Source of the DNA: Rhizobium sp. LC145 | GTDB lineage: Bacteria > Pseudomonadota > Alphaproteobacteria > Rhizobiales > Rhizobiaceae | Reading direction: 5' to 3' | Assembly (NCBI RefSeq): GCF_001005825.1 | Contig: NZ_LBHV01000005.1 | Location: 310,001 to 374,000 of the forward strand | DNA length: 64,000 nt | Part shown: one piece after another, positions 25,677 through 37,570 of the stretch | Layout: each line of letters begins with the position of its first letter | How positions within the stretch are numbered: the first letter of the stretch is position 1 | Translations under genes and position numbers: made by a program | The notes under the pieces: generated by a model | Database searches by the model: none | Told to the model about the DNA's origin: nothing | What the model saw: only the letters and a program-made list of their open reading frames with translations

Positions 25677-26057
25677 TCAGCCAGAAGCCTCCTCGATCGA
25701 ATCCACCCGGTCAGGATAGAAAGCCAGATGGTCCTTGATCGGGCTGACCGCTTCATAGGGTTCTTCGTAGGACCAGACAGCGTTCTTGGCTCTCTCGCCG
25801 CCTGCCGGGATGCTGAAATAGGAAGCCTCGCCCTTATAGGGGCAGTAGGTGTGATGATCGGTGGGCTCGAGCATCGACAAGTCCGCATCCTTGCGCGGAA
25901 TGTAATGCACCGGCGGATAGGAGGCCTCGCGAAGCGTCAGCGTGCTTGTGCTGTCGGCGATCACCCTGCCGCCGAGCTTCACCACCACGCGCGCCGAATT
26001 GCTCTCCACCGTAATGGGATGATCGGGTCCCGGATATCTTCGCTCTTTCTCTGCCAT
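25677..26057 (-). CDS. DUF427 family protein
   Basis: 126-residue protein of the DUF427 family, compact beta-barrel. Typical stretches: RVVVKLGGRVIADST, PPVHYIPRKDAD and TYCPYKGEASYFSI, followed by AVWSYEEPYEAV and LAFYPDRVD. Function unknown. It lies upstream of DUF1428 on the same strand, separated by 87 bases, so cotranscription is possible. Confidence 0.88.
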   Translation of the reverse strand: MAEKERRYPGPDHPITVESNSARVVVKLGGRVIADSTSTLTLREASYPPVHYIPRKDADLSMLEPTDHHTYCPYKGEASYFSIPAGGERAKNAVWSYEEPYEAVSPIKDHLAFYPDRVDSIEEASG

Positions 26058-26150
26058 GGCATCACCCTCCTTCGGGTTTCGAAAGGAGGGGATATAGGGG
26101 GCAAGCTCGCCGGAGCCACCGCAGGTCCCCGGAAAAGATTCGGCCGACCG

Positions 26151-27191
<1,041 letters not shown>

Positions 27192-27232
27192 GGTGGGACG
27201 CTCCCTAAGTCAACAGTCAGATCAGCATGTGG

Positions 27233-28294
27233 TCACTGGAAGCCGCGTGCACGCCATTCGCGCCGCGGCACCGGAGCGCCCACCTTGAATGCAAAGGACA
27301 CAACCTTAGTGGCAGCTTCGTCGATCACGCAGCGAAAGCTCAAGTCGTACCATTGATCGTTAGCGAAGAAGCCAACATTCTGTTCATTAAGAACCGTCCC
27401 CTCCGGCAATCGGGGTCGCGGCACGGCCATTACATTATATGAGGCATTTCGTAACTGCGCCGCCAGTTCGTTGGAGCAGAGCTGACCTGCGCGCAAACCC
27501 CTCGGCATATCGCCCATGGCTCTGGTAGCAATCTGACTCCCCGTTTCGTTTTGCGAAAACAGCCTCTTGGCCTCCGTCAGCTCCAGCGGTTTCTCCGCAG
27601 GCTTCTCCTCCGCCTGCGGCTTCGGCCGTTCGGCCGGCACCGGCACGGCCTCCAGGCTCGTCTCGCCAGGCGCCACGGTTCCATCCCGTTCAGGGCTGGT
27701 CTCGGCAACGTCCACCTCCGGCAGATTGATATCATCCGGCAAGGGAGGCGCTTCCTGCTCGGCCGCATCCGGCGCCTCCTCGGCAGTCGAAGCAGCCGGT
27801 GCAGGCTCTTCCGCCTCGGCCTCCTGCTCGGCGTAAGGCGTCGCGGGTGTCTCCGCCTCTTCGGAAGCATTGCCATTGGATAGTTTAGGCCCGGTATCCT
27901 TCTCTCCATATTGGAAGACGGGATCGAGCTGCGGCATCGCTGCCTGCTCCTCGGGCTGCTCCTGTGCCTGGGGTGGCGGAGGCTCCGCTGGCGGTGTCTC
28001 CGCCTGGGGACTCGGAGGTGGCGGAGGAGGCGGTGCGGCCTCTTCCGGCTTCGGCTCCTCCGGCTTCTGTTCCGGCGGAGGCTCCTGAGCTGCCTGCTCT
28101 TCCTGTTTCTCCTCCTGCTTCTCCTCCTCTGGCGGCGAAACGAGTTCCACCTGCACGGCCTCCTCCTCGCGAGGCTCGGAAAAATCGAGCGGCAGATGGA
28201 AGAACAGCACGCCGGCGAAGACGGCATGCAGCAGGATGGAGACCGGAATGCCCCATCCGATATTGCTACGCGGCTTCTCCGTCTCTTGCTTCAT
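27233..28294 (-). CDS. DUF930 protein with TonB-like proline/glutamate-rich region
   Basis: 353-residue membrane-anchored protein. A single hydrophobic helix (IPVSILLHAVFAGVLFF, about residues 15-33) is followed by about 180 residues rich in Pro, Glu and Gln, the kind of periplasm-spanning linker found in TonB. The last ~110 residues form the DUF930 domain (LCSNELAAQLRNASY, then LNEQNVGFFANDQWYDL and FRCVIDEAATKVV) with two cysteines. I chose ATG 28294; upstream codons would run into the divergent TetR start. It may link inner membrane and envelope; function unknown. Confidence 0.75.
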   Translation of the reverse strand: MKQETEKPRSNIGWGIPVSILLHAVFAGVLFFHLPLDFSEPREEEAVQVELVSPPEEEKQEEKQEEQAAQEPPPEQKPEEPKPEEAAPPPPPPPSPQAETPPAEPPPPQAQEQPEEQAAMPQLDPVFQYGEKDTGPKLSNGNASEEAETPATPYAEQEAEAEEPAPAASTAEEAPDAAEQEAPPLPDDINLPEVDVAETSPERDGTVAPGETSLEAVPVPAERPKPQAEEKPAEKPLELTEAKRLFSQNETGSQIATRAMGDMPRGLRAGQLCSNELAAQLRNASYNVMAVPRPRLPEGTVLNEQNVGFFANDQWYDLSFRCVIDEAATKVVSFAFKVGAPVPRREWRARGFQ

Positions 28295-28361
28295 CAGAAG
28301 ATCACTACACGCCCCGCCCCTTCTCCGCAAAATCAAATCGGCTCCATCTCCTCTTGCAAAC

Positions 28362-28383
28362 AAACCTACCGAATGGTATGTTT
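28362..28383. promoter_or_regulatory. TetR-type operator
   Basis: AAACCTACC-GAAT-GGTATGTTT: nine-base arms with one mismatch, ending six bases before the TetR start. Dyads with TACC/GGTA arms are typical TetR sites; it is placed to repress the regulator and the efflux gene behind it. Confidence 0.65.
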
Positions 28384-28388
28384 TTCTC

Positions 28389-28952
28389 ATGTCGGAAGCT
28401 CACAGACGGGAAAAACAACCGGAACAGGTACGGCGATCCCTGCTGGATCATGCGGCCCAATGCGCCGTTGAACAGGGGCTCGGCAGCCTGACTTTGCAAG
28501 CCGTGGCAGATGCCGCGGGCGTCACCAAGGGAGGGCTGCTGCATCATTTTCCAAGCAAGCAGGCGCTCATCGAAGCCGTTTTCGAGGACCTGCTCACCAT
28601 GCTGGATGAAGAGATCGACCGCCTGATGGAAAGGGATCCCCTCGAGCACGGACGCTTCACCCGCGCCTATATCGACGCCTTCTTCCAGGTGACGCAGGAC
28701 GGCAGCAAAAGCCCCTGGGCCGCATTGTCGATATCCAGCATGACCGACGCGCGAATGCGCGAACTCTGGTCGCAATGGATTTGCGGGCGGCTCGAGCGCC
28801 ATGCGACAACCGATAGCCACCCTTCCCTGCAGATCGCCCGCTATGCGGCGGATGGTATCTGGCTCGCCAACCTGATGAAACTGGACGGCATGTCGGCAAA
28901 CGAACTTGCCGGGCTGCGCAATGATCTAGAAACACTGACGAAACACGCGTGA
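28389..28952 (+). CDS. TetR-family repressor
   Basis: 187-residue repressor. N-terminal HTH: LTLQAVADAAGVTKGGLLHHF (about residues 29-50), with FPSKQALIEAVF following, then a helical ligand domain. ATG 28389 lies right after the operator dyad. The SMR efflux gene follows within six bases, so the pair is almost surely a drug-responsive repressor/pump operon, the ligand probably a cationic lipophilic compound (inference from the pump type). Confidence 0.9.
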   Translation: MSEAHRREKQPEQVRRSLLDHAAQCAVEQGLGSLTLQAVADAAGVTKGGLLHHFPSKQALIEAVFEDLLTMLDEEIDRLMERDPLEHGRFTRAYIDAFFQVTQDGSKSPWAALSISSMTDARMRELWSQWICGRLERHATTDSHPSLQIARYAADGIWLANLMKLDGMSANELAGLRNDLETLTKHA

Positions 28953-28957
28953 TAACC

Positions 28958-29302
28958 ATGAATCCAGCAATCATGACCTATGGCGCGCTTGGGGTCGCCA
29001 TCGTGCTCGAAGTGATCGGCACGACCTTCCTGCAGCAGAGCCAGCAGTTCACCCGTGCGCTGCCGACGGCGCTGATGAGCATTTGCTATCTCGCAGCCTT
29101 CTATTTCCTGTCGATCGCGCTCCGCACCATGCCGGTCGGCATCGCCTATGCCATATGGAGCGGGCTCGGCATCGTGCTGATCTCGGTAATTGGCCTCGTC
29201 CTGTTTCGTCAGACGCTGGATCTCGCGGCCATCATCGGCCTCGGGCTCATCATCGCCGGCGTTCTGGTGGTGAACCTCTTTTCCAACAGCGTCTCGCATT
29301 AG
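28958..29302 (+). CDS. Small multidrug resistance (SMR) efflux protein
   Basis: 114-residue four-helix membrane protein of the EmrE/QacE/SugE family. The conserved Glu in TM1 (VLEVIGTTFL) is the proton/drug site; TM2-TM3 include CYLAAFYFLSIAL and VGIAYAIWSGLG, which are SMR signatures. ATG 28958 is preferred; GTG 28949 overlapping the TetR stop is possible. Works as a dual-topology dimer in relatives. Controlled by the adjacent TetR protein. Confidence 0.92.
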   Translation: MNPAIMTYGALGVAIVLEVIGTTFLQQSQQFTRALPTALMSICYLAAFYFLSIALRTMPVGIAYAIWSGLGIVLISVIGLVLFRQTLDLAAIIGLGLIIAGVLVVNLFSNSVSH

Positions 29303-29479
29303 ATCTCGGGGCTTGCCATTTCCGACTGCTTTCGAGTATGGAAGCACCGCCGGTTTTCGCCGGCCGTAAGCGTCTGACGTGAGGCAACGCATTCCAACCT
29401 TCGGATCGTCGGAAACGGCGGTCGCATGGATGCGAACACTTGCCCCGTGACCGATGATCCCTTCAGGAAAGACTTGAAT

Positions 29480-29719
29480 ATGAAGCTTACGCGATTTCCC
29501 GCACGCTATGCGGCCGTCCTGATGCCGCTGGTTCTCTCGATCCTCATGACCTTCGTCGTTTCAGGCGTTGCCACGGTGCAGAATCTCGGCATCGAGGACC
29601 AGTTCGTTCTCAACTGGATGTCCGCCTGGGCGCTCTCCTGGATCATTGCCTTCCCGACCCTGCTTGCCGCCTTGCCGGTCACGCGTCGGATCGTGCGGGC
29701 ACTGGTGCAGCCCGCCTAA
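29480..29719 (+). CDS. DUF2798 small membrane protein
   Basis: 79-residue, two-helix membrane protein of the DUF2798 family. First helix MPLVLSILMTFVVSGVATV, second SWIIAFPTLLAALPV ending in VTRRIV, with the NWMSAWALSW signature between. No function is known. A strong bidirectional terminator follows. Confidence 0.85.
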   Translation: MKLTRFPARYAAVLMPLVLSILMTFVVSGVATVQNLGIEDQFVLNWMSAWALSWIIAFPTLLAALPVTRRIVRALVQPA

Positions 29720-29740
29720 AACAAAAGGCAGAAGACAACG

Positions 29741-29776
29741 AAAAAGCCCGGCCTGATTTCGCAGGCCGGGCTTTTT
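29741..29776. terminator. Bidirectional Rho-independent terminator
   Basis: AAAAAGCCCGGCCTG, six-base loop, CAGGCCGGGCTTTTT: a 15-bp symmetrical stem with A-run and T-run, serving both DUF2798 (plus) and rpoD (minus). Confidence 0.92.
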
Positions 29777-29795
29777 CTTTTGAATGTCCGCTGGC

Positions 29796-31856
<2,061 letters not shown>

Positions 31857-32258
31857 GTATTTCGCCACTTTCCCTGAACCCACTTCGCCGCGGTCCGTGG
31901 TCGCCGGCTCAAGGCGACACTCTCGCCTTCACCGCGAATCACTGCTCAACACGTAACGGAATGACCTTTAACTACCAATTACCACGCAGGCGGTCGCTCT
32001 ATCGCAGGACCGTCCGTCCGTGACAATCGGACACGTTGGTGTGCTTGACCCACTCCGCCTTTTCTGCCTGAAATGGTGATTCCCACAAATTAACGTTCCG
32101 TCAAGCTTTTCCACGGGCTTTGCCCACGAAAAGTGGAAAAAGCTACCTACGCCGGCTTTTGGGGTACACTCATCAACTGCCGGATATGTAGGCGCAGGCG
32201 CCCGAAAGACAAGGGTTCGCACCCGCACAATGACTGCCGCACCGCATTTCGGCGGGCA
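31857..32258. other. Leader/promoter region of rpoD
   Basis: About 400 bases with no gene. It must contain an rpoD promoter, but no near-consensus -35/-10 pair stands out with confidence. Confidence 0.4.
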
Positions 32259-32606
32259 TCAGCGGCTCGCGCCGTCGTACTGAGTGACCGCCAATCCCGC
32301 CAGATCGATCTCCGGCACGCAACGCAGATTGATGGCCGACATTTCCGTGCCGTCAGGCATGCTCGCCTCGCTGAAGGGAGCAATTCCGCAATTGGCACAG
32401 AAATAATGCGCGATGACGTGCTTGTTGAACCGATAGCTCGAAAGATTTTCGCGCGGCGTCGTGAGTTCGAATTGGTTGCGCGGCACGAAAGCCAGCAGCG
32501 ACCCCTTTCTTCTGCAGATGGAACAGTTGCACTCCATCGCCTTGTCGAACTCGCCTTCCGCCTCGAAGGCGATGTTGCCGCAATGGCAGCTACCGGAAAC
32601 ACGCAT
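32259..32606 (-). CDS. GFA (glutathione-dependent formaldehyde-activating) family protein
   Basis: 115-residue zinc-binding protein of the GFA/CENP-V fold. Zinc cysteines: GSCHCGN, ECNCSICRRKG and FCANCGI. GGAGG precedes ATG 32606. Despite the family name most members have no proven formaldehyde activity. The gene is inserted between dnaG and rpoD, which are adjacent in many bacteria. Confidence 0.87.
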   Translation of the reverse strand: MRVSGSCHCGNIAFEAEGEFDKAMECNCSICRRKGSLLAFVPRNQFELTTPRENLSSYRFNKHVIAHYFCANCGIAPFSEASMPDGTEMSAINLRCVPEIDLAGLAVTQYDGASR

Positions 32607-32683
32607 CTGGTTCCTCCCTTGTTTCCGCGGCATTCTATTGTGCGCGAGCCATGAGACAAGGGCGCAAGGAAAAAGAAAGCAGC

Positions 32684-34687
32684 TCAGCCGTGGCTGACCG
32701 CCGCGCCCTTCACTCGGCCGGAAAGCACGCCGAAACCATCGATGATGGCCTCCTGGTTTTCCATCCGCAGGATTTCGAGCTGCACTTCCGAAAGCGCTCT
32801 CAGAAGCGGCTCGATCTCCTCCGCATCGCCGGCCTCGGTCGCTTCCGCTATTTCACGTTCGAGTTCGATCTTCTGGAAGCGCAAGGCCTTCGTCCGCTTG
32901 TGAAGCGAAAGCGCCTGGCGGTATCCTTCTCGGGCGTCCTCGGGCGCGGCCTCCTGCGTCGCTGTCCAGAGCCGTGCATTGCGCACCTGTTGCTCCAACA
33001 TCTTCAAAAGCTCGCCGAACCCTTCGCCAGAAAGCCGCTCCACCAGATGGTCGCGGGAAATGCTGCCTCCCGCCAGGGCGGCGGCCGGCAGCACCGCCGA
33101 CCAGAAGCGCTGCAAGTCGCGGTTTTCGAAATCGATCGCGGCGATCTCGTCGTAATCCTCCAGCAGAAGCTGCGGATGATTGACGATGGTGAGCGCCAGT
33201 ACGCTTTCCCTGAGCGCCGGAAGATCGCGGTAGCCGCGCACCAGACCCGAGCGGGCGAGCCGATCGGAAATACCGACCGCACGCCCCGACGCTTGCGCGC
33301 CCCGGGCGCCAAAACCGTCTCTGCCCTGCCCGCCGCCGCGCTGAAAGTTCCGGCCTCGGTCATTGCCGCGCGGCGCCGGCGCGAAGAAGGCGTTCAACCG
33401 TTCGCGGATATCCTGCTGGTAATGACGGCGCACGTTCTCGTCAGCGATCACCGAAACCACCTGCTTCAGCCGCGCCTCCAGCTCGGCGCGCTTTTCCGGC
33501 GTGTCGAAACTGCTTCCCGCCGCCTCCCTTCGCCAGATCATGTCGGCAAGCGGCCGCGCCTCGGCCATGACCTTGTCGAAGGGGGAGCGGCCTTCGTGGC
33601 GAACGAGATCGTCCGGGTCCTTGCCGTCCGGCAGAAGGGCAAAGCGCACCGAACGGCCGGGTTTCAGGAAAGGTAGGGCGAGGTCGGCGGCGCGGTTCGC
33701 AGCCCGAAGACCCGCGCCGTCTCCGTCGAAGCAGAGAACCGGCTGCGGCGTCATCCGCCATAGGAGTTCGAGCTGGTTCTCGGTAAGCGCCGTGCCGAGC
33801 GGCGCGACTGCGTTCTCGATGCCCGCCTGATGCAGCGCGATCACGTCCATATAGCCTTCGACGGCGATGATCGTGCCGCCCTCGCCCTTTGCTCCCCCTT
33901 GCCCGGGACCGCCCTGGGCAGCGCGCCGGGCGCGGGTGAAATTGTAAAGCACCTGACCCTTGTGGAAGAGTTCCGTCTCGTTGGAATTCAGATATTTGGC
34001 GGGAGCATCCGGCGACATGGCGCGGCCGCCGAAGGCGATCACCTTTTCCCGTGCCGAAAGGATCGGGAACATGATGCGATCACGGAACCGGTCATAGGAA
34101 ACCGGCACGTTCTCGTGCACCACGAGCCCGCAAGCCTCCATCTGCTCCTTCGAGATCCCCTTGCCCGCCAGGAATTCCTTCAGCGCGTTACGGCTTTCCG
34201 GGGCATAGCCCAGCCGGAAGGTCTCGATCGTCCGTGCCGTCAGGCCGCGGTCACGCAGATAGGCGCGCGCTCTGGCGCCGATAGCGCTTTGCAACTGATC
34301 CTGGAAAAAACGGGTCGCCATCTCCATGACGTCGAGCAGAGACATGCGCTCTTTTTCGCGCTTCTCGGCCTGCGGGTCCGGCTGCGGCATGGCGATACCC
34401 GCCATATCGGCGATCTGCTGCACGGCTTCCGGAAAGTTCAGGCCTTCGAGTTCGGTGAGGAAGCGGAAGTGATCGCCAGAAACGCCGCAACCGAAGCAGT
34501 GATAACGCCCCTTGCGGTCTTCGCAATGGAAGCTCGGGCTCTTTTCTCCATGGAACGGGCAGCAGGCCCAATAATCCCCGCGAGACACATTGGTCTTCTT
34601 GCGATCCCACGTGACGCGGCGGCCGACCACCGCCGAAATCGGCACGCGGTCGCGTATCTCGTCGAGAAAGCTGTTGGAAAAGCGCAT
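32684..34687 (-). CDS. dnaG: DNA primase DnaG
   Basis: 667-residue primase that makes RNA primers at the replication fork. N-terminal CHC2 zinc finger (CCPFHGEKSPSFHCEDRKGRYHCFGC spread), TOPRIM catalytic core (VEGYMDVIAL, then CFDGDGAGLRAA), and a C-terminal helicase-binding region. A Gly/Arg-rich linker sits at about residues 445-470. AGAGG precedes ATG 34687; an upstream ATG adds 20 unlikely residues. Confidence 0.97.
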   Translation of the reverse strand: MRFSNSFLDEIRDRVPISAVVGRRVTWDRKKTNVSRGDYWACCPFHGEKSPSFHCEDRKGRYHCFGCGVSGDHFRFLTELEGLNFPEAVQQIADMAGIAMPQPDPQAEKREKERMSLLDVMEMATRFFQDQLQSAIGARARAYLRDRGLTARTIETFRLGYAPESRNALKEFLAGKGISKEQMEACGLVVHENVPVSYDRFRDRIMFPILSAREKVIAFGGRAMSPDAPAKYLNSNETELFHKGQVLYNFTRARRAAQGGPGQGGAKGEGGTIIAVEGYMDVIALHQAGIENAVAPLGTALTENQLELLWRMTPQPVLCFDGDGAGLRAANRAADLALPFLKPGRSVRFALLPDGKDPDDLVRHEGRSPFDKVMAEARPLADMIWRREAAGSSFDTPEKRAELEARLKQVVSVIADENVRRHYQQDIRERLNAFFAPAPRGNDRGRNFQRGGGQGRDGFGARGAQASGRAVGISDRLARSGLVRGYRDLPALRESVLALTIVNHPQLLLEDYDEIAAIDFENRDLQRFWSAVLPAAALAGGSISRDHLVERLSGEGFGELLKMLEQQVRNARLWTATQEAAPEDAREGYRQALSLHKRTKALRFQKIELEREIAEATEAGDAEEIEPLLRALSEVQLEILRMENQEAIIDGFGVLSGRVKGAAVSHG

Positions 34688-35085
34688 ATTCACCTCTGGG
34701 GCCGAATTCTCATATACGCGGCACGGGAGAGGAATGCCAATCTTCAAGGCGGGCAGTTCCCGCTATTCACAGGCCTGGCTCACTTCGGCGCTTTGTTCCG
34801 GCGCGGCCTTTCGGCAAATTTACGGCGGGAAAGCCGTTACGAACATTATCTTTTTGTAATTTGAAAGTCCGCTTTTCCCAAGCTTAGCTTGCTCGCGAAG
34901 AGAAAGCGCCGAGCTGCCCGCCGCTCAAGCTTACGGCCTTGCTCTTCAAGAGGGTGGGCGTCCGCATCCGCCAGCCCAACTGCAGCCGGCGGTAAGTCCG
35001 GTGTCAGCCGGCGATCCTGAAGAGCAGAAGGCAGGAGCCCGTGAGGGATTCCTGCCTTCATTCGTTCCGTCTCAGTTTGCGAAGA
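34688..35085. other. 400-bp intergenic region between yqeY and dnaG
   Basis: No gene seen. A hairpin GAAGGCAGGA (35027-35036) / TCCTGCCTTC (35050-35059) lies 27 bases after the yqeY stop and may act as its terminator, though T-run is poor. The rest should hold the dnaG promoter. Confidence 0.45.
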
Positions 35086-35538
35086 CTATTTCAGCATGTC
35101 CTTTACGACACCCGAAGCCTTGGCGAAATCCATCTGGCCCGGATATTTTTCCTTGAGCGCATTCATGCACTTGCCCATGTCGCGAAGGCCATGGGCGCCG
35201 GTCTCGGAAATGACGGACTGGCACAACTGGCGCACCTTGTCCTCCGAAAGCTGCTCGGGCATGAAGCTCTTGATGATCTCGGTTTCCTCGCGCTCCTGAG
35301 CGGCAAGCTCGGCGCGGCCGGCATCCTCGTAGATCTTGGCCGATTCTTCGCGCTGCTTCACCATCTTCTGGAGGATCTGCAGGATATCCTCGTCACTGAC
35401 CGGGTCCTTGCCGAGGCCTCGATTGGCGATATCGCGATCCTTGATGGCCGTCTGGATCAACCGCACGGTCGAAAGCCGGCGGGTGTCCTTTGCCTTCATC
35501 GAATCCTTGAGCGCATCGGAGAATTTGTCGCGCATCAT
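35086..35538 (-). CDS. yqeY: GatB/YqeY domain protein
   Basis: 150-residue cytoplasmic protein resembling the tRNA-binding C-terminal domain of the amidotransferase subunit GatB. Features: RLSTVRLIQTAIKDRDI, ILQILQKMVKQREES and the C-terminal MNALKEKYPGQMDFAKAS. Exact role unknown. AGGAG upstream; start may be 35538 or the next ATG at 35535. It is divergent from carA. Confidence 0.92.
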   Translation of the reverse strand: MMRDKFSDALKDSMKAKDTRRLSTVRLIQTAIKDRDIANRGLGKDPVSDEDILQILQKMVKQREESAKIYEDAGRAELAAQEREETEIIKSFMPEQLSEDKVRQLCQSVISETGAHGLRDMGKCMNALKEKYPGQMDFAKASGVVKDMLK

Positions 35539-35704
35539 TGTCTTTCAGCTCCTTGGGAAAGCCATCCGCAGGTCCGTGAATTGTGGCTTTTCCTTGTCAT
35601 TCACGCCGTTGTCATAGATCAGGGATCGGAACCGATCAATTCACTTTCGCCAAGCCCTTGATTCCGATGGACCAATATCCCATCGGATTCTTCCGGCCGC
35701 GAGA

Positions 35705-35733
35705 TTGACCGCCTCGCCTGCTTTGTCTATTTT
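35705..35733 (+). promoter_or_regulatory. Probable sigma70 promoter of carA
   Basis: TTGACC (35705-35710), 17-bp spacer, TATTTT (35728-35733), about 130 bases before the carA start. Confidence 0.5.
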
Positions 35734-35862
35734 CCGGCACCTGCACGAGATTTAGATTTCAGGGCTTGCGCCGGAGTTTTCCGCGCGCCCTTTCCTGCGA
35801 CCATAAATGGCCCCGTAAGCCCGCTTCTTCAAGTGGCGGGCCGATCGGGCAGAAGGATAGAC

Positions 35863-37092
35863 ATGACCGCGACCGCCCCCTCTGCCCCCTTGGGCACTTC
35901 CCCCTGGACCACCAACAAGCCCACCGCCGTGCTCGTCCTTGCCGACGGCACTGTCATTGAAGGAACCGGGATCGGCGCAACTGGCAAGGTGCCGGCGGAG
36001 GTCGTCTTCAACACAGCGCTCACCGGATATCAGGAAATCCTGACCGACCCCTCCTATCTGGGCCAGATCGTCACCTTCACTTTCCCGCATATCGGCAATA
36101 TCGGCACCAATGACGAGGACATCGAAGACCTGACGCCCGCCGCCCGGCGCGGCGCGGTCGGGGTAATCTTCAAGGCCGACATCACCGATCCGTCCAACTA
36201 TCGCGCCGGCAAGCACCTCGACGGCTGGCTGAAGTCACGCGGCATCATCGGCCTTTCCGGCATCGATACCCGGGCGCTCACCGCCTGGATCCGCGAAAAG
36301 GGCGCGCCGAACGCGGTGATTGCCCACGACCCGAACGGCGTGTTCGATATCGAGGCGCTGAAGGCGGAAGCCAGGGCCTGGAGCGGCCTCGAAGGCCTCG
36401 ACCTCGCCAAGGAAGCCACCTCCGGCCAGTCTTCGCAATGGACGCAGAAGCCCTGGGTCTGGAACGAAGGCTATGAGGAACTCAAGCCGGAAGACGCCAA
36501 ATACCACATCGTCTGCGTCGACTACGGCGTGAAGCGGAATATCCTGCGCCTCTTCACCGGCCTCGACTGCAAGGTGACGGTGGTGCCGGCCCAGACGTCC
36601 GCCGAGGACATCCTGGCGCTGAAGCCGGACGGCATCTTCCTCTCGAACGGTCCCGGAGATCCGGCGGCCACCGGCGAATACGCGGTTCCCGTCATCCGCG
36701 AAATCGTCAGAACCGATATCCCGACCTTCGGCATCTGCCTCGGCCACCAGATGCTCGGCCTCGCGCTTGGCGCGAAAACCGAGAAGATGCATCAGGGCCA
36801 TCATGGCGCCAACCATCCCGTCAAGGATCACACCACCGGCAAGGTGGAGATCGTCTCGATGAACCATGGGTTCGCAGTCGACTCCAAGTCCCTGCCGGAA
36901 GGCGTTGAAGAGACTCACATTTCGCTCTTCGACGGTACGAATTGCGGCCTGCGCGTCGCCGGCAAGTCGGTTTTCTCCGTCCAGCATCATCCGGAAGCTT
37001 CTCCCGGCCCGCAGGACAGCCATTATCTCTTCCGCCGTTTCATCAACATGGTGCGCGAAAAGAAGGGCGAGCCGGCACTGGCCGAGCGCTGA
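35863..37092 (+). CDS. carA: Carbamoyl-phosphate synthase small subunit
   Basis: 409-residue glutaminase subunit that supplies ammonia to CarB for arginine and pyrimidine synthesis. N-terminal CPSase_sm_chain domain (VVFNTALTGYQEILTDPSY) and C-terminal class I glutamine amidotransferase with nucleophile Cys in FGICLGHQM and His/Glu in QHHPEASPGP. AAGGA precedes ATG 35863. carA and carB are separated by about 11 kb here, as is common in rhizobia. Confidence 0.97.
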   Translation: MTATAPSAPLGTSPWTTNKPTAVLVLADGTVIEGTGIGATGKVPAEVVFNTALTGYQEILTDPSYLGQIVTFTFPHIGNIGTNDEDIEDLTPAARRGAVGVIFKADITDPSNYRAGKHLDGWLKSRGIIGLSGIDTRALTAWIREKGAPNAVIAHDPNGVFDIEALKAEARAWSGLEGLDLAKEATSGQSSQWTQKPWVWNEGYEELKPEDAKYHIVCVDYGVKRNILRLFTGLDCKVTVVPAQTSAEDILALKPDGIFLSNGPGDPAATGEYAVPVIREIVRTDIPTFGICLGHQMLGLALGAKTEKMHQGHHGANHPVKDHTTGKVEIVSMNHGFAVDSKSLPEGVEETHISLFDGTNCGLRVAGKSVFSVQHHPEASPGPQDSHYLFRRFINMVREKKGEPALAER

Positions 37093-37127
37093 TCCCGCTG
37101 ACGCGGATTTTTTTTCCGTAGAGCCTA

Positions 37128-37158
37128 TTGACCTTAACCTTACTTGAGGTCGCACAAA
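37128..37158 (+). promoter_or_regulatory. SoxR-like promoter upstream of the ABM monooxygenase
   Basis: TTGACC (37128-37133), 19-bp spacer, CACAAA (37153-37158). The spacer carries a dyad ACCTTAACCT/TACTTGAGGT whose right arm ACTTGAGGT equals the SoxR half-site; the left arm is degenerate. Spacing and half-site fit SoxR, which controls monooxygenase genes in other bacteria. Confidence 0.5.
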
Positions 37159-37160
37159 TA

Positions 37161-37187
37161 CCCCTGTTCAATCGAGCAGGGGTTTTT
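37161..37187 (+). terminator. Hairpin with T-run just before the ABM start
   Basis: CCCCTG, ten-base loop, CAGGGG followed by TTTTT, ending four bases before ATG 37191. It may terminate carA transcription, or attenuate the ABM gene. The GGGG of the right arm is also the only candidate ribosome site, so folding would block translation. Confidence 0.65.
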
Positions 37188-37190
37188 CAT

Positions 37191-37541
37191 ATGAGCAATG
37201 CACAAATGGCACGTGTCGTTCGGGTCAACAGTTTCTCGGTACCGAATGATGCACGCGACGAATTCATGAGGCTTGTCGAAAGGACACATGAGGTCATACG
37301 CCAGCAGCCGGGCTTCGTCGACGACCTCATTCTGGAACGGAATTCCGGTCCCGGCCCGTTCAACCTCATCACCATTCTCCAGTTCGAGAACGAGCAAGTT
37401 CTTCAGCCGGTCATCGCGGCAGTCGCAAGGTCGGATGCGGAAGCAGGCATCGATAGGCAGGCTTTGAGCAGACGCCTCGGTGTCGAATCCAGTATCGGTT
37501 TCTATACGCCCGTCGCCGTGGCCGATCTTCTCGCGGCCTGA
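37191..37541 (+). CDS. Antibiotic biosynthesis monooxygenase (ABM) domain protein
   Basis: 116-residue protein of the dimeric ferredoxin-like ABM family (cofactor-free quinol or heme-type monooxygenases). The core reads RVVRVNSFSVPNDARDEFM, VIRQQPGFVDDLILER and FNLITILQFENEQ. SoxR-controlled ABM proteins are known in Pseudomonas; a SoxR-like promoter stands upstream here. The start codon lies directly after a terminator-like hairpin, an odd arrangement. Substrate unknown. Confidence 0.82.
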   Translation: MSNAQMARVVRVNSFSVPNDARDEFMRLVERTHEVIRQQPGFVDDLILERNSGPGPFNLITILQFENEQVLQPVIAAVARSDAEAGIDRQALSRRLGVESSIGFYTPVAVADLLAA

Positions 37542-37570
37542 TCCAGCCGGAATTATGGGGCCTGCTGATA

